From contig NZ_JAERRF010000013.1 in assembly GCF_016741875.1 (NCBI RefSeq), positions 124,001 through 188,000 of the forward strand: a stretch of 64,000 bases of DNA. Direction: 5' to 3'. Origin of the DNA: Streptomyces coffeae. GTDB lineage: Bacteria > Actinomycetota > Actinomycetes > Streptomycetales > Streptomycetaceae. A program made the position numbers and the translations under genes. This document shows positions 17,417 to 25,308 of the stretch, one piece after another (within the stretch, counting starts at the first letter, position 1; the number at the start of each line of letters is the position of its first letter). The notes beneath the pieces were generated by a model. The model searched no databases. It saw nothing but the letters and a program-made list of their open reading frames with translations, and was not told the DNA's origin.

Positions 17417-19279
17417 ATGCTGCCGCTCTTCTCGCGTTCTCGTCAGCGGCCCACGCCCGACGAGACGACCCTCGACGGCCAGGACGGGGCCCCGGAGGAC
17501 ACCGTCGGTGTCCGGACGGAGCGGACCGGGACCGGCGGTGGTCTGCGGCAGTGGCGGCAGCGGTATCCGGCCGTGGCGCGGGCGGTGGCCTGGACGGTCA
17601 CCGGACTGTCGGGGGCGCTGGTGTTCATTGCCCTGCTGATGCCGACCACTCTGCCCGGGCTCACCGTCGAGACCTTCCTCCGGATACCCGTGGAGGCGAT
17701 CTTCGGCGCGGCGCTGCTGCTGCTTCTGCCGCCGGTGTCCCGGCGGGTGGTGGCGGCGCTGGGCGGCGCGGTCCTCGGTGCGCTGACCATCCTGAACCTC
17801 CTGGACATCGGCTTCAACGAGTTCCTCGGCCGGGGGTTCAACGTGGTCCTCGACTGGATACTGCTGGACGACGCCCAGTCGTACATGAAGGACTCGCTCG
17901 GCCCGACGGTCGCCACGGCCGCCTCGATCGGGGCGGTTGTGCTCGCCCTGCTGGTGGTCGTCCTCATGGCGCTGGCGGTCGTCCGGCTCAGCAATGTGAT
18001 GGCCCGCAACAGCGCGGTGGCGACCCGGGGCACCCTGGTGCTCGGCACCGTCTGGGTGGTCTGCGCGGCGTTCGGGGTGCAGTCCGCCGGAGGCCAGGCG
18101 TTCGCGTCCCGCACCACTGTCGCGCGCGTCCAGGACCGGGCGGAGCGGGTGGGCAAGACCCTGGAGGACGAGCGGAAGTTCGCCAAGGAGGCCAAGGTCG
18201 ACGCCTACGGCAGTACCCCGGGCGACCAGTTGCTGACCGGGCTTCGCGGCAAGGACATGATCTTCACCTTCATCGAGAGCTACGGCCGCGCCGCCATCGA
18301 GGACCCGCTGATCGCCCCCGGGGTCGACAAGGTGCTCGACCGGCAGACCAAGCGGCTGCGCGAGGCCGGTTACGCGTCCAAGAGCGGCTGGCTCACCTCC
18401 GCGACCTACGGCGGCAGCAGCTGGCTCGGCCACTCCACCTTCCTGTCCGGTCTGTGGATCGACAACCAGAACCGCTACCGCACCGTCACCGCGGGCGACC
18501 ATCTGAGCATCACCCGCGCCTTCAAGCGCACCGGCGCCTGGCGGACGGTCGGCATCATGCCGGGGGTCACCAAGGGCTGGCCGGAGGCCAAGTTCTACGG
18601 CCTCGACCATGTCTACGACTCACGGGAGATGGGCTACCAGGGGCCCAAGTTCAGCTGGTCCACCATGCCCGACCAGTACGCGCTGTCCGCCTTCGAGCGG
18701 CTGGAGCACGGCAAGAAGCGTGACAAGCCGCTGATGTCGGAGATCATCCTGACCTCCAGCCACCAGCCCTGGGCGCCCATCCCCAAGACGATCCCCTGGA
18801 GCGAGGTCGGCGACGGCTCGGTCTACCAGCCCATCCAGAAGGCGGGCGAGGACCCCAAGGACGTCTTCACCGACTCCACCAAGGTGCGCACCGAGTACGG
18901 CCGTTCCATCCAGTACTCGGTCAACAGCCTGATCGACTACGTGCTGAAGTACGGCAAGAAGAACACCGTGCTGGTCTTCCTCGGCGACCACCAGCCGCTC
19001 GCCCGGGTCAGCGGTGAGAACGCCAGCCGGGACGTACCGGTGGCGATCGTCGCCCGCGACAAGAAGGTGCTGGACCGGATCTCCGACTGGCACTGGCACG
19101 ACGGTCTGAAGCCCGGACCGAAGACCCCGGTGTGGAAGATGAGCTCCTTCCGCGACCGCTTCCTGCACGCCTACGGGCCGGACGGTGGCGCGAAGCCGTC
19201 TCCGTCCGCCTCACCGTCGCCCTCGTCCGAGAAGCCCTCCGGGAAGCCGTCCGCGACGCCGTCGCCGTCGAAGAAGTGA
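17417..19279 (+). CDS. LTA-synthase-like membrane sulfatase/phosphoglycerol transferase
   Basis: 620-residue protein with an N-terminal set of about five TM helices (from about 55 to 225) and an extracellular alkaline-phosphatase-fold domain like lipoteichoic acid synthase. Metal/catalytic features are FTFIESYGR (metal-binding Glu), the region SATYGGSSWLGHSTFLSG where the family nucleophile Thr/Ser sits, and VFLGDHQPL (Asp-His metal pair). The last 25 residues are Ser/Pro/Lys-rich. Members move glycerol phosphate or hydrolyse sulfate/phosphate esters at the cell surface. It follows the polytopic protein after 114 bases, so both may be cotranscribed. Its stop overlaps a palindrome shared with the opposing operon. 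Confidence 0.83.
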   Translation: MLPLFSRSRQRPTPDETTLDGQDGAPEDTVGVRTERTGTGGGLRQWRQRYPAVARAVAWTVTGLSGALVFIALLMPTTLPGLTVETFLRIPVEAIFGAALLLLLPPVSRRVVAALGGAVLGALTILNLLDIGFNEFLGRGFNVVLDWILLDDAQSYMKDSLGPTVATAASIGAVVLALLVVVLMALAVVRLSNVMARNSAVATRGTLVLGTVWVVCAAFGVQSAGGQAFASRTTVARVQDRAERVGKTLEDERKFAKEAKVDAYGSTPGDQLLTGLRGKDMIFTFIESYGRAAIEDPLIAPGVDKVLDRQTKRLREAGYASKSGWLTSATYGGSSWLGHSTFLSGLWIDNQNRYRTVTAGDHLSITRAFKRTGAWRTVGIMPGVTKGWPEAKFYGLDHVYDSREMGYQGPKFSWSTMPDQYALSAFERLEHGKKRDKPLMSEIILTSSHQPWAPIPKTIPWSEVGDGSVYQPIQKAGEDPKDVFTDSTKVRTEYGRSIQYSVNSLIDYVLKYGKKNTVLVFLGDHQPLARVSGENASRDVPVAIVARDKKVLDRISDWHWHDGLKPGPKTPVWKMSSFRDRFLHAYGPDGGAKPSPSASPSPSSEKPSGKPSATPSPSKK

Positions 19280-19286
19280 CCGGTCA
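19277..19286. repeat. Palindrome TGACCGGTCA containing two convergent stops
   Basis: The sulfatase TGA (19277-19279) and the solute-binding protein TGA (complement of 19284-19286) are the two ends of one 10-bp palindrome. The genes are only four bases apart, leaving no room for a separate terminator. Confidence 0.5.
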
Positions 19287-20576
19287 GCCGCACACCGTCG
19301 ACAGCCATGGCCGGCCGGACTCCCCGCGGATCCCGTCGCGGACCCGCTCCAGGCTGCGCAGCAGCCGGGTGGGGTTCGCGCGGGTGTCGCTGAGGTACTC
19401 CAGGACGGCCCGCTGGAAGGCGAGCCGCATCCGGGTCGGCATCGCGTCCGAGGCGTCCAGGCACAGCGAGCCGGAGTCCCGCAGGGCATCGGCGATCCGC
19501 CGGTCCACCGGGTCGTGGGACTGGACATCGGCCGGCACCAGGCGGTTGGCGAAGAACGGCCGGGTGCGGCCGTTGTCGGAGTGCTTCGCCCACGCCCGCT
19601 GGGCGGTGTCCGAGGCGAGATAGCCCATCAGCTCCCTGGCCTGCGGGGAGTCTCCGAACATCGCCGCGAAGTCCCCGGACACCTCCCGGGCCGTCGACCG
19701 CCGGTCGGCGTCCGGCAGCAGCTTGGCGGAGAACGCGAAGTCCGCCCGGGAGGGCGGGTGGTAGCCGCCGCGGATGAACGAGCCCTGGTGCTCCAGAGCG
19801 CACGGCGGACCGGCCCCGAACAGCCCGCGGCCCGCCTCGCGGAAGTCGGTGACCAGCGCCCGCTTGGCGCCCGCCGCGCCGAGCAGCGAGCCCCAGCTCT
19901 TCCAGGCGCGTACCATCCGCGGATCGTCCCAGGCCAGCCGTCCCGTCGCCCATCGCTGGTAGACGTCCTCGCCCTGCTGCTGGAGCAGCAGATCCTCGAT
20001 CCAGTCGGTGCCCGGCCAGCCGGAGGTCGCGTCACCGCCCATTCCGACGCACCAGTGCCGGCCGTCGGCGGCGAGCGCGGGCAGTTCCCCGGGCCGCCGC
20101 CGGGCGTCGTACCAGACGATGCTCTTCAGGTCCGCCTTGATCGCCACACCGTAGGTGCGCGCCGCTCCGCCCACCCGCACCCGGGGTGTCCACAGCCGCC
20201 CGTACGCCGCCCGCTGCCGCGCCGGAACCACTCCGTCCAGCGGGGTCAGCCGCCCCGCGGCGGCGTAAGCGGCCAGCTCGCCGGAGCTGGGCAGTACGGC
20301 GATGTCGGGCGGGGTGCCCGCGTCCACCTCGGAGGACAGCACCTCGCGCAGCGCCGTGGTGCCCTGGTAGTCCACATGGATCCGGTGGCTGCGGCTGAAG
20401 TCGTCCAGCACGTAGCGGAAGGCGTCGCCCTCGTCCCCGGTCCAGGTGGCCAGCACGCTGACCGTGCCGCGGGACTGACGGCCGCCCAGGTCGCCCGCGC
20501 CCACGACGGCCAGCACGATCAGCCACAGGCTTAAGCCGGCCGCGGTCACGTTCCGGGAGCGGGCCGCGGCGCTCAT
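19284..20576 (-). CDS. Membrane-anchored family 1 extracellular solute-binding protein (GlnH-like role)
   Basis: 430-residue periplasmic-type binding protein. An N-terminal helix (about 12-28, TAAGLSLWLIVLAVVGAGD) acts as a signal or anchor; no lipobox cysteine is present, so it is not a standard lipoprotein. The mature part begins TVSVLATWTGDEGDAFRYVL and contains PPDIAVLPSSGELAAYAAAG, VAIKADLKSIVWYD and IRGGYHPPSRADFAFSAKLL. It is the last gene of the kinase operon and overlaps the upstream four-TM gene by ATGA. No permease or ATPase genes accompany it, so it probably senses rather than imports. Codon 15 is TTA (20532-20534), the rare bldA-dependent codon. Confidence 0.85.
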   Translation of the reverse strand: MSAAARSRNVTAAGLSLWLIVLAVVGAGDLGGRQSRGTVSVLATWTGDEGDAFRYVLDDFSRSHRIHVDYQGTTALREVLSSEVDAGTPPDIAVLPSSGELAAYAAAGRLTPLDGVVPARQRAAYGRLWTPRVRVGGAARTYGVAIKADLKSIVWYDARRRPGELPALAADGRHWCVGMGGDATSGWPGTDWIEDLLLQQQGEDVYQRWATGRLAWDDPRMVRAWKSWGSLLGAAGAKRALVTDFREAGRGLFGAGPPCALEHQGSFIRGGYHPPSRADFAFSAKLLPDADRRSTAREVSGDFAAMFGDSPQARELMGYLASDTAQRAWAKHSDNGRTRPFFANRLVPADVQSHDPVDRRIADALRDSGSLCLDASDAMPTRMRLAFQRAVLEYLSDTRANPTRLLRSLERVRDGIRGESGRPWLSTVCG

Positions 20577-21505
20577 CGGGGCTGGAACCTGTACTCGTCG
20601 ATCCGCGGCTGGAGCCCGACCAGGATCAGCGCGGTCAGGACCGTGCCGCCCAGGGGTATCCAGCCGACCGCACCGGCCCGCCAGTGGGTGTCCCGCATGG
20701 TGTCCGCCACCTCCTCGGCGGTCCGGGCGCTGTGGCGGCCGATGTCCTCCCGGCTCAGCGTGGTGCGCGCCGAGGCCAGCCGCTCCTGCGTCTGATAGGT
20801 GAACAGGGCCAGCGGCACCACCGCCAGCAGCAGTGTGGTGGCCGTGGCCAGCCAGGGGTTGACCAGGCGGCGGAAGCGGCGCCGGATGAAGCGCTGGGTG
20901 GCCACCAGCAGTCCCGCCAGGGTCAGGAACAGCACCGGCACCAGCACCCACCAGGCGAACGACAGCAGCCAGCCGAACGAGGTCTGCCCGTCCAGGACAG
21001 CGCGCTGCGTCCGCTGCACCGCGGCCAGCCGCTCCGTGATCGCGCCGTCGCCGCGCCCCAGCATGGTCTTGGCGTAGCTCAGATAGGCGTCGCGCAGATC
21101 CTCGTTGGCGCGGTGCACATACGCCTGCTCGACGATGTCGCCGTAGGAGGAGACCAGCCCGGCGACGGTGAGCAGCGACTGCCGCGCCGTCTCGCCCCCG
21201 GTGGTGCTCTTCACCGCCTGCGCCAGGCTCTGCCCCGCCGCCGACAGCTCCTTGCGGTAGTCCTCGCCGAGCCCCTCCACATCGGCGGTGGAGCCGGTGA
21301 GGCTGCCCTTCGCCTCGTCGTAGGAGCGCTGGAGGGCGGTGGCCGCCGCGGCCACCTGGAGGATGGCCGGGGTCGATCGCTCGGTCACCGCGCGGGAGTT
21401 GCGGCTGACGCCGTAGTACGCGCCGAGCAGCGCCGCCACGGCCACCGCGGAGACCACCAGCAGCGCGGTGAGTCTGCGGACCAGGAACGCGCGGGTGCCG
21501 CTCAT
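20573..21505 (-). CDS. Four-TM GlnX-like sensor protein
   Basis: 310-residue membrane protein with TM1 at about 8-30, a helical extracellular domain of about 140 residues, TM2 (FAWWVLVPVLFLTLAGLLVA, about 187-206), a basic cytoplasmic loop (RFIRRRFRRL), TM3 (LLLAVVPLALFTYQ), a second shorter outer segment and TM4 near the end. The order and size of these parts match GlnX of mycobacteria and corynebacteria, which relays ligand binding by GlnH to the kinase PknG. Here too a binding protein gene and a PknG-like gene flank it in one operon. ATGA overlaps join it to both neighbours. The sequence relation to GlnX itself is not proven by eye. Confidence 0.7.
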   Translation of the reverse strand: MSGTRAFLVRRLTALLVVSAVAVAALLGAYYGVSRNSRAVTERSTPAILQVAAAATALQRSYDEAKGSLTGSTADVEGLGEDYRKELSAAGQSLAQAVKSTTGGETARQSLLTVAGLVSSYGDIVEQAYVHRANEDLRDAYLSYAKTMLGRGDGAITERLAAVQRTQRAVLDGQTSFGWLLSFAWWVLVPVLFLTLAGLLVATQRFIRRRFRRLVNPWLATATTLLLAVVPLALFTYQTQERLASARTTLSREDIGRHSARTAEEVADTMRDTHWRAGAVGWIPLGGTVLTALILVGLQPRIDEYRFQPR

Positions 21506-22968
21506 GGCGCCCCGCCCGGCTCCCCGGGCCGCAGCGGGGCGTCGCACTGCTGGCAGAAGGCGGCCGAGGCGGGTGCGGTGCGCCCGCAGCCGGGGCAGTC
21601 CACGTCCGGCCCGGCCGGTGCGGCGCCGGCGCGCTCCGCACCGGTGAAGCGGACGCTCTCGTCGGACACGATCAGCACGGAGTTCAGATCGAGCGGGCGG
21701 ACGGTCTCCCGGATCCGCACGGTGCCGGTGGCCGCGTCGACGATGTCGACCAGACCGCGCAGCCGCGACAGCGTCTTCCCGCTGCCCAGTTGGTGCGCCA
21801 GCCGTACCGCCAGCGCCCACTGGCGCCGCGCCTCCTCCCTCTCGCCCGCTTCGTAGGCGTCGCAGCCCGCGGTGATGGCCCGGCCCAGGTCGGCGTCGGC
21901 GCCGTAGTGCAGCAGCCGCGGGTCGACCCGGGACGACAGCAGGACGTCGTCGGTCCACTGCACCAGCACGGACCGGGGCTCGGGCGGCGCCGGCCCGGTG
22001 TCGCCGTCCAGGGCCAGCTCCACCACGGCCAGTTCGACGTCCTCGCCCGCCGGGTCGCCCCCCGGATCGGCCAGGACGCACACATGGAACTCACGGACCT
22101 CGTCGCCCCAGGCGTCCGTGCGGCACTCCCAGGTGCGCGCGTCCGGCCGGGTGCCCTCGGCGGTGAGGTCCACCCGGGTGGGGTGCAACTGCTTGACGAA
22201 GCCGATCCGGCCGCCCGCCCGGCTCCGCACCCGGATCCGCACCCCGGCCAGCGCCTTGGCCATCGAGGCGCTCACCATCTCCTCGAACGCGGCGGTCAGC
22301 GCGGAGTCCTCCAGGACCGCGTCCGCCCGGCCGTGCAGCCGCCGCACGATCTCCCGCAGCTCGGTGGCGTCCCAGCCGTCGCCGATCCCGCGGGCGTCGC
22401 AGATGAAGTGCGGGGCGCAGTCGCCCAGGACCTGGTGCAGATAGCCGGGCGGATCGTGTTCGTTGCGGCCGTCGGTGAGCAGCAGGGTGTGGCGGATCGC
22501 GGCAGGCCGCTCCAGGTGCAGTCGGCGGGCGAGGTCGAGCCAGCTGCCGATGGCCGTACCGCCGACGGCGGGCAGGACCGCGGCGGCACGGGCGGCGGCG
22601 GCCCGGGTGTCGGCACTGGCGACCGCCATCCCGCCGCCGGGCGGATAGACCACGTCCGCCCGCTCGGTGCCCTGGACGATCGCGAAGCGGGTGCCGTCGC
22701 GCAGCAGTTGGACGGCGGTGGCGGTGGCCCGGCGCGCCGCCGCGATCTTCGTGTGGGGCCAGCTCATGGACCCCGAGCAGTCGATCACGATGACCTGGGA
22801 GGCGGTGGTGCGGGCCGCGGCCGGGCCGAGGCCCTGGGCCTCGACCACGATGACGGCGTGCATCTCGGTGGGGCCCGCGGCGGCGGGCAGGTACTTGTTC
22901 TGGTGCACCCGCAGGCTGATGGCCGCGTCCCGCGCGGGCGCCGCCGTCCGTTCCGCCTGCTCGTTCAT
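21502..22968 (-). CDS. VWA-domain protein with C-terminal zinc ribbon
   Basis: 488-residue cytoplasmic protein. The von Willebrand A domain begins around residue 56 (ASQVIVIDCSGSMSW) with a full MIDAS DxSxS at 63-67; the Thr (GGTAIGSWL) and Asp (LLLTDGRNEHD) positions are also present, so it should bind a divalent metal. A beta-rich region follows, then a helical part (QWALAVRLAHQLGSGKTLSR) and a CPGC...CQQC zinc ribbon at the C-terminus. It starts 12 bases after the kinase gene ends, with AGGGGGAT before the ATG, and overlaps the GlnX-like gene by ATGA. A scaffold or effector for the kinase pathway is inference. Confidence 0.82.
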   Translation of the reverse strand: MNEQAERTAAPARDAAISLRVHQNKYLPAAAGPTEMHAVIVVEAQGLGPAAARTTASQVIVIDCSGSMSWPHTKIAAARRATATAVQLLRDGTRFAIVQGTERADVVYPPGGGMAVASADTRAAAARAAAVLPAVGGTAIGSWLDLARRLHLERPAAIRHTLLLTDGRNEHDPPGYLHQVLGDCAPHFICDARGIGDGWDATELREIVRRLHGRADAVLEDSALTAAFEEMVSASMAKALAGVRIRVRSRAGGRIGFVKQLHPTRVDLTAEGTRPDARTWECRTDAWGDEVREFHVCVLADPGGDPAGEDVELAVVELALDGDTGPAPPEPRSVLVQWTDDVLLSSRVDPRLLHYGADADLGRAITAGCDAYEAGEREEARRQWALAVRLAHQLGSGKTLSRLRGLVDIVDAATGTVRIRETVRPLDLNSVLIVSDESVRFTGAERAGAAPAGPDVDCPGCGRTAPASAAFCQQCDAPLRPGEPGGAP

Positions 22969-22980
22969 CCGATCCCCCTG

Positions 22981-25308
22981 TCAGACGCGGGTCATGGGCC
23001 TGATGGCGTTGGCGCGGTCGACCAGAACCTCCAGCGCGCCCCGGCTGTCCGCCTGCTGGGCCAGCCCGCGCAGGGTCCGCTCCAGCCGGACGCGCACCGT
23101 CCGCTCGTCGTCCGCCTCGCCGAAGAGCAGACCGGGCCCGGAGCCCCCGGCCGCGCCGAGCGCCCAGTCGAGCGCGGTCTCCAGCACCTCGGCGGTCAGC
23201 CGGTCCCGGGCGGGCCCGGAGGGGCGCCCGTCGTCCAGATACAGCCGCGGCAGCCGGGTCAGCACCTCCACCAGCTCCTCGGCGGCGGGCAGTCCGTCCG
23301 GGCCGCCGAGCCGTCCCGCGAGCACCCGGACCGTGGCGATCCGGGCGGCGTCGTAGTGGCGCGAGACCTTCGGCACCCCGCCGAGGATGTCCGCCGCGCC
23401 GCCGCGGTCGCCCGCGGCCAGCCGCAGCCGGGCCAGACCGAAGGCGGCGCTGCCCTGGGAGCGGTTGCGCTCCCACACCGCCTCGTAGAAGCGGTGGGCG
23501 GCGTCGTGGTCGCCCAGGTGCTCGGCGCAGTAGCCGAGCGCCAGCTTGGGCGCGTACTCCCCCGGCAGTGCGCTGTAGACCGTGTCGAACGCCGCCCGCG
23601 CGGCGGCGACCTGCCCCTCGGCGAGCCGCACCAGGGCGCGGTGCCACCACAGCCGCCAGTCGTGGCGGGCACCGCTTCCGATGATCCGCGCGGCGGCCGT
23701 CAGCTCGCGGTCCGCGCTGTCCACCTCGCCCAGTTCCAGATGGGCCCGGCTGATCCGGAACCGTATCTCCGCCGACGGCCGCGGAAACGCCTTGAGCTGC
23801 TCGATCAGCCGCCGTGGACCGCTGTCCGTCGGTGTCCTCAAGAGTGCGGCCCCCGGGTCCGCGTCGTCCGGGAACGGCACCGGAAGCCCCGGCGGCACCT
23901 GGTCGGGCCGGGGCAGCCCCGGGGCGAGGACCGGGCGCGGTTCCGCCCCGAGCCAGCGCTCAAGACCCGGGACCCGGCCGAGCGAGGCGTCCAGCAGCGC
24001 CGCGGTCGGGGCGAACAGCGTGGACGGCGCGGGCTGTTCACGCCGCAGCCGCAGCGCGTGGATCTCCCGCAGCACCCCCCACAGCTGCTCGGACATCTCG
24101 GCCGCCGAGCCGAACCGGCGGTCCGGGTCGGCCGCGGTCGCGCGGACCAGGACCCGGCGGTAGGACTCGGCGCCCAGGCCCGGCGGACGCTGGGCCGGGC
24201 GGGTGGCCTTGTCGGAGAGCTCCTTGAGGGTCATGCCGACGCCGTAGAGGTCATGGCGCTCGGTGAGCGCGGCGGCGCCCCGCGTCAGCACCTCGGGCGA
24301 GGCGAACCGCTCGGTGATGACCGGCTGTTCGCCGTCGTCCCGGCCGAGCCGGCGGACCGCGCCGAGGTCGATCACCTTGACCCGGTCCTCGTGGTGCATC
24401 ACATTGCTCGGCTTCAGATCGCAGTAGAGCAGCTTCTCGCCGTGCAGATAGCCGACCGCGCGCAGCGCCAGACAGCCGTAGGCCAGGAGGTGTTCGTACA
24501 GCCGCGGCCCGTCGAAATGCGGTACGGCGTCCGCCACGCAGTCCCTGATCTGGGCCAGTGTCATCCCGCCGACGAACTCCATCACGATATGGCCGGTGAG
24601 CCGATCGCTGTTCCGGGGGTCGGGCTGGGTGACGTAGTTGATGATCCGGACGATGCCGGGGTGGTCGAGCATGGTGAGATAGCGCCGCTCCTCGACCGCC
24701 GCCCGCAGCGCCGCCTCGTCCTCGTCGTCGATCAGGCCCTTGATGGCGACGGGCTGGTTGTCCAGCTGGGTGTCCTCGGCGAGATAGACCCAGCCCAGAC
24801 CGCCGTACGCGACACAGCCGACCACCCGGTACTGATCGCCCAGCAGATCCCCGGGGCGCAGCCGCGGGGTGAAGTCGAACGGATGGCGGCAGCGCGGGCA
24901 GTAGCCCGCCGGGAGCGCGGGCTGACCGGCGTACGGCGCGCCCACCGTCTCCCCGCAGCCGGTCCGTCCGCAGATCCGGCCCCGGGAGGGGGGATGCGGA
25001 TCGCGCAGCACCAGGTCGCGCAGCGTGGGGAGTTCCACCCGCGGCAGATCGAGCAGCCCCTCGCCCGCCGGGCGCACCCGGAACTTCCGCGCCGCGTCCC
25101 TCCGGCGGGCGCGGTCGGTGTCCGCGGTCGCCTCCGACGACAGGCTCCCGGCCGCGCCGGGGGAGCGCGACCCGGCCACGGGCGGTGGCGGCGGGGCCGG
25201 GGGGAGCGGCGGTGGTCTGCGGCCGCACTCCGCGCAGAAGCCCCGGGGGTTGATCAGGCCGCGGCCCGCGCCCTCGCAGTCCGGCCGCGTACACACCCGG
25301 TCCGTCAT
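22981..25308 (-). CDS. pknG: PknG-like serine/threonine protein kinase
   Basis: 775-residue soluble kinase with the PknG plan. Two zinc-binding CxxxxC/CxxC units stand in front (Cys6, 11, 25, 28 and Cys113, 118, 137, 140), with a Pro-rich linker between them. The kinase domain has VAIK (Lys190), CDLKPSN (296-302, catalytic Asp297) and DLGAV (314-318), the same DLG variant as mycobacterial PknG instead of DFG. A C-terminal half of TPR-like helices follows (ELGEVDSADRELTAAARIIG, AALGYCAEHLGDHDAA region). There is no TM, unlike PASTA kinases. The ATG overlaps the protease stop (ATGA). PknG controls 2-oxoglutarate metabolism through FHA proteins in relatives. Confidence 0.9.
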   Translation of the reverse strand: MTDRVCTRPDCEGAGRGLINPRGFCAECGRRPPPLPPAPPPPPVAGSRSPGAAGSLSSEATADTDRARRRDAARKFRVRPAGEGLLDLPRVELPTLRDLVLRDPHPPSRGRICGRTGCGETVGAPYAGQPALPAGYCPRCRHPFDFTPRLRPGDLLGDQYRVVGCVAYGGLGWVYLAEDTQLDNQPVAIKGLIDDEDEAALRAAVEERRYLTMLDHPGIVRIINYVTQPDPRNSDRLTGHIVMEFVGGMTLAQIRDCVADAVPHFDGPRLYEHLLAYGCLALRAVGYLHGEKLLYCDLKPSNVMHHEDRVKVIDLGAVRRLGRDDGEQPVITERFASPEVLTRGAAALTERHDLYGVGMTLKELSDKATRPAQRPPGLGAESYRRVLVRATAADPDRRFGSAAEMSEQLWGVLREIHALRLRREQPAPSTLFAPTAALLDASLGRVPGLERWLGAEPRPVLAPGLPRPDQVPPGLPVPFPDDADPGAALLRTPTDSGPRRLIEQLKAFPRPSAEIRFRISRAHLELGEVDSADRELTAAARIIGSGARHDWRLWWHRALVRLAEGQVAAARAAFDTVYSALPGEYAPKLALGYCAEHLGDHDAAHRFYEAVWERNRSQGSAAFGLARLRLAAGDRGGAADILGGVPKVSRHYDAARIATVRVLAGRLGGPDGLPAAEELVEVLTRLPRLYLDDGRPSGPARDRLTAEVLETALDWALGAAGGSGPGLLFGEADDERTVRVRLERTLRGLAQQADSRGALEVLVDRANAIRPMTRV

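Noticed and set aside
15281..18610. Long minus-strand frame opposite two envelope genes
   Set aside because: His/Arg/Gly-rich shadow without domain or ribosome site.
19284..20576. ABC sugar importer
   Set aside because: A family 1 binding protein is present but there are no permease or ATPase genes; context is a kinase operon.
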